In this document: positions 37,474 to 47,782 of the stretch, piece after piece
Layout of the letters: each line of letters starts with the position of its first letter
Position numbering within the stretch: the first letter of the stretch is position 1
Assembly (NCBI GenBank): GCA_022695795.1
Contig: MU404111.1
Span: 186,001 to 250,000, forward strand
Direction: 5' to 3'
DNA length: 64,000 nt
From: Biscogniauxia marginata
Taxonomy: Eukaryota; Ascomycota; Sordariomycetes; Xylariales; Xylariaceae
Translations under genes and position numbers: made by a program
The notes under the pieces: generated by a model
Database searches by the model: none
Told to the model about the DNA's origin: nothing
Seen by the model: only the letters and a program-made list of their open reading frames with translations

Positions 37474-38493
37474 GACCAACGAAAGACTTTATTTCTTCCT
37501 GAAACAGTGAAGGAAAACGCCCTCTTCATAAACGGTGATGAGCTTGGTTAGACTTGAGTATGGTCATTACCTAAACGGAGAAATACACCGATTTCTCAAC
37601 CTGGATAGAATGTATATGATCGAGTCAGTTGTCTGTGTAGTGTAGTTGCTAGATCTAATAACGTATACTGGGTAAGTTTATGTAATGAGTTAGGCATGTA
37701 TCCTTGTATATACCCAACTACCTTACCTACATACCTACCTAACCTAATCCTGTAAACCCTAAATAAACGGCTTGTACTTCGTATTTACGTATCTCGTGTA
37801 TGTAATCGAGAGCCTATCCCCAATCCAGTTAGGCCAGAAAGGAAAGAAAAGATCTGGCCTATCATCAACTTATCATCGGATTCTACGATCGGCTTTGCGA
37901 TCCGCTCCACTCTCCTCTCTCCCCTCTCTCTCTCTCTTTGGTATCGCAATTACCAATTGCTATCTCGCTTCTTTACTTATACCTACCTACCCACCTACCT
38001 ACTCAGTTCCAGGTTACCGGTATAGATAACTCCTTCTATGCGACTCAGACTTATCACTAAGGATGGCTCTGTTCTTGGCAAGATACGTTACCTTACGGTA
38101 ACCCAGATTGACCAAATCCGACCGAAGACCCCCGGATAAGTTAGGGGATGCAGATCTATCGACAACCACTGAAGTCTTATCTCGCGCATGGCGCTGGGAA
38201 TTTCTCCGTGATGGTGTACAATGGCTGATGAGGGCAGGGGGGGGGTTGAGTAAAGATAAGCCTTTCCGCGAACAGGTTTTATACATATAAGAACGCAGTA
38301 TTGCCAGATTAGTAACCTCGGAATGTCTCTCTATTTCCTCTTTCATTGACCAGGCCGCTCTGTCTTTGTCTTCGTAACTCCCACGCGCTTCCTCTTTGGG
38401 CTACCCCCTCTGGAGTCGTCAGTTGGACTGCTATAGCTTCACTGGGCCGGCTGAGAGCAGCAGCCCAAGCTTAGCCCACGCGCAACTCCCAAG
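37474..38493. other. Divergent promoter region, dipeptidase/MFS
   Basis: About 1 kb between the start codons of a minus-strand dipeptidase and a plus-strand transporter. It is rich in TACCTA tracts (37720-37745, 37979-38002) and CT repeats near 37911-37939. Short frames at 37772..38029 and 38014..38346 are not supported as genes. Confidence 0.55.
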
Positions 38494-40146
38494 ATGGCTG
38501 TAACCCAATCAGATCATGATCCCGAGCGCGCCGACAAGGCGGCGGCGAGCATCACCGATACTAAGCGTACCGACGACAATTACAATGACGAGAGTAGTGG
38601 CTCCATCAGCGACCCGACCGCCATTGGTCATTCCGTCGTGCACGATGTTGACCCCGTCGCTGAGCGCAAGCTCCTCTGGAAGTTCGACCTGCGGATCCTC
38701 CCCTTGCTCTCCGTCATGTATCTCTTCAACGCCCTGGACAAGGGCAACCTGGGGAACGCGAAGACGGCCGGGCTCGAGGAGACGCTGGGCCTCCATGGTG
38801 ACCAGTACAACATACTGCTGTCCGTATTCTTCATACCGTACGTGCTATGCGCGCCGTTCCTCGGCATCGCAGGCAAACGCTGGGGGCCGTCACGCATACT
38901 GCCGCTCATGATGCTTACGTTCGGATCTATGACGCTGCTGACGGCGGCCGTGACCAACTTCGGCGGCCTCTTCGCCGTGCGCTGGTTTCTCGGCATGGCC
39001 GAGAGCGCCTTTTTCCCGCTCGTCATCTACTACCAGACGACGTTTTATCGGCGTGGCGAGCTCGCCCGGCGCCTCGCCATCTTCTACGCCGCCTCTAATA
39101 TTGCCAATGCGTTCTCGGGCCTTCTCGCCTTCGGCACCTTCCAGATCGATGGCGGCGCCCTGCCGGCCTGGAAGTACCTCTTCGTCGTAGAGGGCGCTGG
39201 CACCATAATTGTCGCCGTCTTTGCGTGGTTCTACCTGCCCATGAACGGCGCGACGGCGCCCTTCCTGACGCCTGAAGAGCGCGCCCTCGCCCACCGTCGT
39301 CTGCAGGTAGACTCGTCGTCGATCGTGGACCAGCCGTTCGTGTTCCGTGACGCCGTGTCGATCCTCGCGCACCCGAGCAGCTGGGTCATCCTCGCGATCG
39401 AGGTGTGTTTGGGGGTTCCACTACAGTCGGTCAGCCTGTACCTGCCCGTGATCATTAAGCGGCTCAACTACGACACAATCAAGACGAACTTGTACACGGT
39501 CGCGCCCAACATCACTGGCGCCGTCATGCTGCTGGTCTTGTCTTTCGCCTCCGACTACTCCAAGCTCCGCTTCCCCTTCGTCGCTGCCGGCTTCGCCTTC
39601 ACCCTCACAGGCTTCATCATCTACGCCTGCGTCAGCGTCGACACCCAGCTCAACGTCGCTTACTTCGCCTGCTTCATGATGACCTGGGGCACCTCCGCGC
39701 CGAGCGTCATCCTCGACGTCTGGTACAACAACAACATCGCTAACGAAAACAAGCGTATATTACTCACGAGCATCGGCGTCCCCGTTGCCAACCTGATGGG
39801 AATCGTCTCGTAAGTGGCATGACTCATTCCTTTTTCGTATTTTTTCTTCTTTTTTTCGGAGGCAATGAATGAGATTACCTTAAACGGCTAAACTAATATA
39901 TTTGTCACGCAATACAGATCGAATATCTTTCAACCCAAGGATGCGCCGAAGTACTTCCCCGCCTTGATCACGACGGCGGCTTTTGGTGCCTGCGGGTGCC
40001 TGCTCACGCTCTTGTTAGGGGCGTGGATGATTATGGACAACAAGCGCAGGGACAGGAAGGAGGGCAGGACGGTCAAGGCGAGGGATATCCCGACCGAATT
40101 ACTGGCCGATGGGCCTTCGAACCCGGGTTATAGATGGTATTTATAG
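38494..40146 (+). CDS. MFS transporter, anion:cation symporter (Dal5/allantoate-type)
   Basis: Two exons, 38494..39809 and 39918..40146, give 514 residues. After a 60-residue acidic cytosolic tail, RKLLWKFDLRILPLL and YLFNALDKGNLGNAK begin the first membrane segment. This is the signature opening of the ACS family, which imports allantoate, nicotinate, biotin, pantothenate and similar organic anions. Twelve membrane segments can be placed. The loop after segment 4 (FFPLVIYYQTTFYRRGELARR) is also typical of ACS. The central loop carries FLTPEERALAHRRLQ. The intron falls between segments 10 and 11. The substrate cannot be predicted. The 3' end faces the lipase gene with only 250 nt between stops. 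Confidence 0.9.
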
Positions 40147-40396
40147 ATTCAAGGCTCTCTGAGCTCTTCATGGGTGGCCTAGTAAGAGACCTACACTACC
40201 CAAGATTTGCATTTCCTCGTTTTTCCTTCCTATGGAAGATATACCTAGGTGACCGGAGATGTGTGTGGTATCATAAAAACCTAACGCCCGTGACGAAAAT
40301 CCCGTATACTTTTATACCCAAATCATAAATAGTCATTTCTCATCATCTCGTTTGAACGTTCACAGCCTCCCCCGCCATCTTGGCATATCCCGAGCG

Positions 40397-42435
40397 TCAA
40401 TAACCTTTGGCAGTGGCAGCCCCGATGGCTAGCTCCTCGATCCGTCCGGCGTAAAGCTTCATTACGTGACAGACCGGGTCCCCCCATATCAGACCCCTGA
40501 GTTGTTCGTCGCTAGTGACCTGCGCAACGACTCCTTCGCTCAGTCGCTCTTCTACCGTCTTTGCGCGTTTGACCTTGGCGTTCGGGTTGCCTGATCTCAA
40601 CACTACGATTCGTCCCGCATTGCTGAGCATGCTCGCTGGGACCTTCCAAACCGGGCCTGGGAGCTTGGGCTTGCTCGATTTGGACGAGGAATGCGAATGC
40701 GAAGATTGCGTCGACTTCATGGACGTCTTCGAGGTCTTTGACGCGAGTGACGTTTTCGATTTCTTCTCCCGCGGCTTACTGCTGTGTTTGGATGGTGGAC
40801 TTGATGGCGGAGAAGGAGGCTTGCCCGAGTCCTTGTCCTTATCCTTGTCCTTCGCTTGCATCGGCGCCGGAGAGGCGAAGAGTTCCAGCAGACTCTTCAC
40901 GTAAGCCTTGTCGGCGCGCGCAACTGGATCGCCCTCGTTTACAAAGCCCAGAAACTGGGACTTCTTGAATTCTGATTTGCCGGGCTTCTGGAGCGGGAGA
41001 AGCGATATCGGCGGTGCCCCGAACGTGATGCAATGTACTCTCTTGAAACAGCCTGTCAGTAGGTTCAGCTCCGATGCGGCAGCCTTAGACGTGGCTAGCA
41101 TGTGCATAAACAAAAGGGATGCGACGGCACCCCCGGCCGAGTGGCCGGTGATGAGCAATGAATACGAACAGCGACGCGGGTTCTCCTGCAAGAGTTGTCG
41201 TAGCCGCGCCGCAACAGGAGCAATCATCTTCTTAGCTGCCGATAGAAAGCCTGCATGACAGAAGTTGCTGGGATCGTCCTATTTGCAGTTAGCCGGAAAG
41301 GGGTCAGGTACTTTAGGTAACACCCAAAATATCTCACCAAAAACCCAATAGGGGCCGTCGGTGCCGTGTTCAAGTTGACAGCCCAGTCCATGAATGTCGA
41401 CGTGCCTCGGATTGCGAAGACAATCGTGTCCATGTGATCCATGGAGACTGACTTGATATACATGGCCTTAGCTCCGGTCTTCCAATCGGCATCGATATGT
41501 GCATCGCGCTCGGCTCCTCGTGGCTTCTCATACACTCGCTCTGAATACCGCGCCGCCAAGGAGAGTAAAGGATAAACTGGGAAATCCCTGGTGTTCGTCA
41601 GCTAAGCGTTTACAGGTATCTTGAACCGCATCGCTACCTACAGTCGAAGGGGGAGTAAGTCCAATGGCAATTTAGAATTGGTATATAAGTCGACCTTCGA
41701 GAAATAGCCGGCAGAAATAAGGGAAGAGGCTACTGCGCTGGTCTGGCCCTTTGGCGCATCCTTCTTGCTCTTTTTCGCATGGCCTTTACGAGTAGTCAAT
41801 TGTTTCGAGGCTTCGCTCGGAGGAGCGGGTGCTGGAGTTGGCTCCTGGTACATGAACAGGTCATTCTCGTTTCCCACGAACCTATCCCTATCGATCAAGG
41901 TCATCACATCATTGAACTTGTCGCATATCTGGTCGTACATGGCAGCGCTCTGGTTGAGGAGCTGGGAGCTATAAGCATGCCATCTTGGCAAGCCGTCGTC
42001 AAATACCTGATTGACAACGTCGCCTGGTATCTGCATCAGGTCGGCGGTCGAGCCGAGCTTGAGCTTGCTAAGAGAACATGCCGCATTATTGCTCAGATAG
42101 GGGTTAGTCTGCTGGTTATAGGATGGAGGAGGGCCTAGGTAGTAATGCTGATTCACGACGATGGGGGGATATTGTCTCTGGTCATGATAGTGGTGTGGAA
42201 GAGGGGGAGGGGGGCCAGTTGGACGCGGCCCATGGTTCCAACTAGGTGGCGGGGATAGATATCCAGCAGGTTGGAACGGAGCTGGACCCGGACCCGGGCC
42301 CGGACCTAGAGCCAGATGGTTATGAGATCTTCGGCTGCAGTGAGTAGCAGCTTCTATTGGAGGTGGCGATTGAGTCAAATCAGCTTTGACTGGCGGCGTA
42401 GGCTGTTGGGCTTGTTTCCTCCTGAAGAAGCCCAT
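40397..42435 (-). CDS. Class 3 (alpha/beta-hydrolase) lipase with Pro-rich N-terminus
   Basis: Three exons, 42435..41642, 41587..41338 and 41278..40397, give 641 residues; intron 1 has a GCTGAC branch point and both joints keep frame. Residues 1-125 are Pro/Gln/His-rich and there is no signal peptide, so it is probably intracellular. The lipase_3 domain starts near YPLLSLAARYSERVY (about 268). It has the oxyanion region FAIRGTSTFMDW, the nucleophile elbow ITGHSAGGA (Ser near 392), a candidate Asp in NEGDPVARAD (near 464) and a His in DPVCHVM (near 618). Between the Asp and the His lies an insertion of about 100 residues: repeated KDKDKD, PSPPSS, then Lys/Ser/Thr-rich blocks. Members hydrolyse acylglycerols or phospholipids. 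The substrate is unknown. Confidence 0.88.
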
Positions 42436-43472
42436 GATTATGATACCTCACTATTGTTCCCTACATTCCACTGGGAAGAGAGAATTGGCTTGACGAATTC
42501 CGTACGGCAGCCCTGACACAGAAGCTTCCAAGCCAGGGAACACAGGTTTGGGTAAATAAGTGATTCTACCACGGAAAAGAGTCAAGGGCAAAGAGGAATG
42601 ACGTTTAGAGATGGACAAGAAAACATGAGATCTAGACTAGGCAGTGAAAAGAAGAGAAGATGGCGAAGCAGCGCAGCCCTTGCCCTTACCTTAGGTAATA
42701 TGTAAATCCTTGTTTGCCCTGGTCAACAGTAAAATATGTACTATGTTAAGGATAACTAACATATTGCTATGTATCCGCATCTGGCCGGCTGTTAGTCGGC
42801 GGGTGTGCCTTGCCGTTTGCAGAACTCTCATCCCTGAAAATATCGTGTTTGCCGCCGCTGATTTGCTGGGACTCATCGTCCAAGCCCCAACTTATTGCGC
42901 CAGGGGGCGCGCCAGTAGCACCCGCATCGATCATCGACGGACGAACCACGAGCTCCAGATAAATAAAGCTGCATGAATATGCAAGTAACCTGCCAAGGAA
43001 CCTCGGGTCTGGTATCTGAATGGACCCCGCATATTGCTCCCCGGCAAGACGTTGTAACCTCAAGGCTCCTTTTTCGTTATTTAGGCGGCTACTTTCTCGA
43101 TGCCGATTGCTGGCCTGCCGTTCTTATCTGCATAGGGGGAAGATGCATGCGATACATAAATGGCTGGACGCTGCCCTCCACCAATCACTCCTGGGCAAGA
43201 TATCTTCAATAAGGCATGCATGCCACTAGATGCATGTCCATTTATTATCGTATGTTGAGGTTCATAGCGATGGACTTCACAAGTTGTAAGGAGCTTGAAT
43301 CATGAAGATAACATCGTAGTCTAAGTGGCCAATTAATAAAGGCCTTCATGATTAATACCTAGGCATTCGAAGGCAACTATAGACACAGGGTAAGGGTAAC
43401 CACGGTTAGATACACTTAGTATATCCTTCCCACTTGAGATGATCCCCTCAAAACCTTCCCCCCACGGTGAAC
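42436..43472. other. Intergenic, no gene supported
   Basis: About 1 kb between two minus-strand genes. The frame 42767..43063 (-) is open for 98 codons but has no recognisable domain and overlaps frames on the other strand; I leave it out as a gene. The region should contain the lipase promoter. Confidence 0.5.
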
Positions 43473-44341
43473 TCATACTTTACCGACACAGATTCCCCGC
43501 ACAACTGGCACATAAGAACCAATATATATTTGCCCTTGCATCACCGAACGTACAAAGCCCTTCAGAGCGGCTTGGTCTGAGAATCTGATCTCAGCGCAGC
43601 ACGACAGCCGATTCTCGTTAGGCGGCGATAGCTCGCAGAAGTCGACGTCGGCAGCGCGCTCAACGCAGCCCAGCAAGTCTTTTATAGAGCACGTGGGTGG
43701 AAGATTCTCGACATACGCGCTATAAATCCGCGGGCCACCCTTCGCTAGTACTTGGGGTGCAGCAAGTTGAGCGTTGATAAGCTCGGCATACAACCCAGGA
43801 CCTTGTGGCGCAGGGTAGAAGGCTTTGGCGCGTGCGTTGTATATCGTGGGACGGTATTCCGGATTGGAGGTAGGCTCATTCTGAGGAGCTATTGAGGTTT
43901 CCAATGTCAGGTATATCCGTCTTAATGTAATATGTAAATCAGGCGGAGGTAGAGTATATATCAATCCGAAAAGAGAGCCTACCTCGCATGCTATTAGGTC
44001 GAGAAATTGTAGCCGGATGAGGGCTAGGCATTTGCGATGTCGGTACCATTGTACTTGAGTCTGCTACGAATATCATAAGTGAAGTCCACAATATAATTGC
44101 CAGCTTGTGACAAGAGTGTACCTTGATTATTGCCAGCTTGGGCGCGCAGCTGATTCTGATGCCGAATTTCTAGGCCTTGCGTCACATATCGTGGTAGAGG
44201 TCGGGAGTGGGATGGCTTATTAGGCTCCATATTGATGGAGTCTTGGGTGAAAGGCCTGCGTGGTGGACTGTATGTTATTTTTGTGTCGATGGGAGAGGAT
44301 GGATTTTGGAAAGGTTGCAAAGATTGACGAGTGTTAACCAT
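43473..44341 (-). CDS. Small RRM-like protein
   Basis: Three exons, 44341..44122, 44060..43983 and 43888..43473, give 237 residues. The 26-codon middle exon is read in a different frame from the longer open frame around it; phase agreement at both joints and a CTGAC branch point in intron 2 support the model. Residues 1-100 are polar and disordered-looking (PPRRPFTQ, Asn/Gln/Ser-rich). Residues about 150-235 fit an RNA-recognition-motif fold: RNP2-like YVENLPP on the first strand and RNP1-like CCAEIRFSD on the third, with helix SIKDLLGCVER between and helix LKGFVRSVM after. The canonical aromatic residues of RNP1 are partly replaced. No partner or role can be named. Confidence 0.65.
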
Positions 44342-45851
44342 ATCGATGGAGAAGTGATGGGACTGGTTAAATGTCGTTGACCTGGAGCACTCGATTATTG
44401 TCCCTGAGTGAATGTAGAATAAAAAAGGAGGGGATAATTGTTGTATAGGCAACAGTATATTTACCCATTTCAAGCACCCTTTGTTATGTAGCAACCTATT
44501 GTCGTGGCCGGTGTAGGTAGTGGTTTACGAAGGTCGGGAGAACCGGTACAAGAGTATCTAAAAATAAAGGGGCTATCTTGATGTAAAAACTCGTACTTGA
44601 AGTACCTCTGTTTATATAGCCCTTGCACAGCAACCATATTATTCCTTATGCCTCAAGGTATACTTCGTGACATTGATTCTATTCACGCTAAAAATGGGCC
44701 CCTTTTTGCATGATGTCTAGGTATTTACTGCCAACGTTTAGCTAATCGAAACCGGAAAGGAAAATAGTACGTAGGACCTAATATGAAAGCAATATACCTC
44801 TTAACTGAAGAGAAAGGCGTAGGTTTACGACGGTCAGTCATGAATCTAGTAACTAGCAGTTGATATTTGTATGAAATTGCCTGAGGTTACTACCTATTAT
44901 GATAAGTCCCGCGTCAGACACTTTAGGAGCCTTCACAGACGTACCTGTGATTAACGAAAATGATAATATGACAGTAAGAACGGCTCCAGACTGTAACAGT
45001 GAAAATGAACATATCTTAACTACTAACGAGCTGTGCAGGAGAAGCTTGATACGGGCTACTGTAGTTAACCCCTTTTTGTTTGATCTAAAGACCCCATAGC
45101 ACTTATTTATATATAATTCTCAAAGTATATGGCATATTTAGTTGTTATATGTGCATAACTATCTTGATATAGCTTTTTTAATAGTCAGTTCATAGTTGTT
45201 TCGTAAAAGGAATTAAGAGATGGTGAAATGACAAAAGTAAGAAGGCAAATAGAACGATGGGAATGCTACGTACCTAATAATGCCCGATCAGAACATTAAG
45301 TATTTTGCATCTAAGTAAATCAAGATACTGGCATTGGTAATAGTTGAATAGTATTAGGCTGTTATAAAAGATGAATCTAGTCATTGTGTTCCTGCAGGGA
45401 GGGGGGCATAAATGACTCACTACAACACGACCCCTACCTTTATACTACTTTTCCAATTCGACCAAGTCTACAGTCGTACTTTTCTATTAATATAGTAGGA
45501 GAAAGCAGTTGATACAATGCTATCGGGCCCCTTGATAGCTGAATGTAATACGGCCTATACTACTACACCAAATGGCAGTTGGGGCCAATAGTAGCAACAA
45601 AATACAATAGCATAATGTATGGTTATATCTCGAACCCGCCCGGGAGCTATCACAAACGAAGTGGCAATTCTCTCGGGTCTTACATCTTTGCTCGAGATAT
45701 AGTAAAAAACAAAACAAAGGGTGGATATCGTCAGGGCTGACATGAGCGACGCTGTGAGTAAGGTGTCTATGGAAATAGATATGCCTGTCCCACTGCTATC
45801 GTCAGGATACTTGATTGTTGTGTTGATCTAGGCCCAACCGCTTAAGTACGG
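44342..45851. other. AT-rich intergenic region
   Basis: About 1.5 kb, AT-rich, with only short frames (44899..45099, 45520..45743) that I cannot support. A perfect 10-bp inverted pair, TATATCTCGA/TCGAGATATA, spans about 45627-45704 (see rejected items). Nothing else was recognised. Confidence 0.5.
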
Positions 45852-46895
45852 TCATGTGGGCCTGTCTGGTCTTGCCAATATCATTTTCCAGGACGTGAAG
45901 TCGCCTGCCTCTTTCGCCATCCGATACTTATTCCACCATGACTCGTTGCTTCTATGCGGAAAGAGGTTCCAAAGGACCATTGAATCCTCTTCATTCATTG
46001 TCAGATCGAGCCTAGCGTACGTGGCTGCCCGAAATTCCGCTTGAGAATCGAAGCGTTCGAAAACCATCCTTCGGCCGATACGTTTGCGATCAGTCCCTAT
46101 TTGCCGTACGACGAGAATCGTTGCTGATATGAGGAGAATAACAGAAATGATCTGACTAAACAGGCTTGCCATACCCAGAGAGATGACATGCACGCCAAAA
46201 GCAAACCAGCCCGCGACGCGGGACACGCTGTAAAGCTTAGGGTTGGGTGGCCGCGGTGTCGTCAGGAGACAGTCAATAACGATGCCACGTGTGGTGTACA
46301 CGGTCACGACTTTGCCGTTAGGTAGGGTGATCAGAACCTTGACATATTCACATGAAGTCCTCTCAGACTCTTCCATCGCAAGGTCAAGAGCAAGCCGGTT
46401 CTGGTATAGGATAATTTGGCGGACCAACACTGATGCCAGCATAGCTGTGGTGTTTGCTAATCCCCACCAGTCGCCGACCAGGATACTGAGAACGACCGGG
46501 ACAATGGTCATGCTGCCTAAAGCTAAGGAGCATATCTGCTTGAAATGTTGTCGCCCAGGCTTGCCCGCACCGGGGTTGGTCCCGACAATGTGGATAGTGC
46601 TCGAACAAAAAGTGAGGTCTTGACAGAGGAGCCAGCGGGAGAACCATCCCGCTAGGTCAGTTGCGAGGATTCCGTCCGTAATATTATACAAGGTGAAGCC
46701 GGGAATCGGCTCGGTGATTTGGTCGGTAGCAAAAATGTAGGCACCGAGTGTGGGAAGCCATTCAGTAATAGTATTCCAGGCCAACTGGCCGAGAACACGG
46801 TCGACTTGTTCAGCCCCTATCAGAGTCACTAAGCCGAGCGCATCAACTTGGAAAGGTGACCATTTCTCAAGACCCTCTAATATGAAGACGGTCAT
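45852..46895 (-). CDS. Four-TM fungal membrane protein of unknown function, divergent from HET gene
   Basis: A single exon of 347 residues. Hydrophobic segments lie at about 127-145 and 148-170, then 228-248 and 250-270, giving two hairpins. Between them is a conserved-looking soluble block, LPNGKVVTVYTTRGIVIDCL. The C-terminus is charged and soluble, with WNLFPHRSNESWW and a basic end. The N-terminal 120 residues are amphipathic, with possible further weak membrane contacts. I recall similar LP-x-GK ... ApRG-type hypothetical membrane proteins as widespread in Pezizomycotina, without assigned function. The 888-bp spacer to the divergent HET gene allows a shared promoter. The start ATG at 46895 is the first usable in frame. 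Confidence 0.7.
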   Translation of the reverse strand: MTVFILEGLEKWSPFQVDALGLVTLIGAEQVDRVLGQLAWNTITEWLPTLGAYIFATDQITEPIPGFTLYNITDGILATDLAGWFSRWLLCQDLTFCSSTIHIVGTNPGAGKPGRQHFKQICSLALGSMTIVPVVLSILVGDWWGLANTTAMLASVLVRQIILYQNRLALDLAMEESERTSCEYVKVLITLPNGKVVTVYTTRGIVIDCLLTTPRPPNPKLYSVSRVAGWFAFGVHVISLGMASLFSQIISVILLISATILVVRQIGTDRKRIGRRMVFERFDSQAEFRAATYARLDLTMNEEDSMVLWNLFPHRSNESWWNKYRMAKEAGDFTSWKMILARPDRPT

Positions 46896-47782
46896 TGGGT
46901 ATAGTTGCGTTGATTCCTGCTGTTCAGTCCGTGTGATGATGGTGGTGCTGTGCTCAATTTTTCTAGTAAGCGAGCATTGTCTCTGAAGTCATATATCGTT
47001 GGAAGAGTCTGCGAATATTAATTAAATAAATTACTGGGAAGGAGGCACTTTAGCCTACCTATCACATGGCAAGCTGGCGAGGCGCACTGTCAAGGCCGAA
47101 TGCAATGGGCACAGCCCAAGTCACAGAGGGCCGGTACTCGGATTAGGCTGACTTTAAGTCAGATGGCCAATCGACTAGATATTTTATGCCTAGCAGTTCG
47201 AATATGCAGTGTGGTCTGACGTGCGCATGCACAAAACTGTATTATCGTAATGCGGTTGGACGCCCTGCTTACGTGGTGCTATGTAATTTGTCAGGGTAGA
47301 AGCTAAGCCTCAGGGCCTCCTCGATACTGATTGGTTTCTTCTCCGTAAAAGTCTCATAGTCGGAAAACGCACCGCTAAGCCGTCCGGCTATGCCTTGTTG
47401 CCTAGTGTCCTGAGGTTTCAGTAGGCTTCAGCAGAAAGAATCGTACTTCATCTACTCTGAGCTGACGGGCTGTGCCAGGGGCCTGGGGGCGTAGCCTTAC
47501 CGGTTAGCGGCCGTGAGAGACACGATCTATAATAAATAGGGTGCATAAGAGTCGTATACACCCTGAAGAGACTACAGTCAGCTCCCTAGCGATTATTCTT
47601 AGTCTAATAGTGACCTTATACATCCATCACTTGCAGTCTGTTGTGCACATACTCGTCCCTGTGACAGGCTGATGGATTAACTGTTGACGACAACGACCCT
47701 GACATTATTTCAGCCATTGTGATCTCCTTATTTTCGAAAGTCCAAGGTCCCAATTCCAGGGAGTTTAGTCTTATTGTCAAGG
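46896..47782. promoter_or_regulatory. Shared divergent intergenic region, four-TM gene/HET gene
   Basis: 888 bp separate the two start codons, with no coding sequence visible between them. The spacing is compatible with a bidirectional promoter. No specific operator sites were recognised. Confidence 0.45.

Noticed and set aside
42767..43063. Minus-strand frame of 98 codons between lipase and RRM-like gene
   Set aside because: No start context, domain or splice continuation; overlaps equally long frames on the other strand.
45627..45704. tRNA-like fold on the minus strand with a GGGTTCGAG word and a 10-bp terminal stem
   Set aside because: No A box, and the T-arm cannot pair. The terminal inverted repeat alone is not enough.
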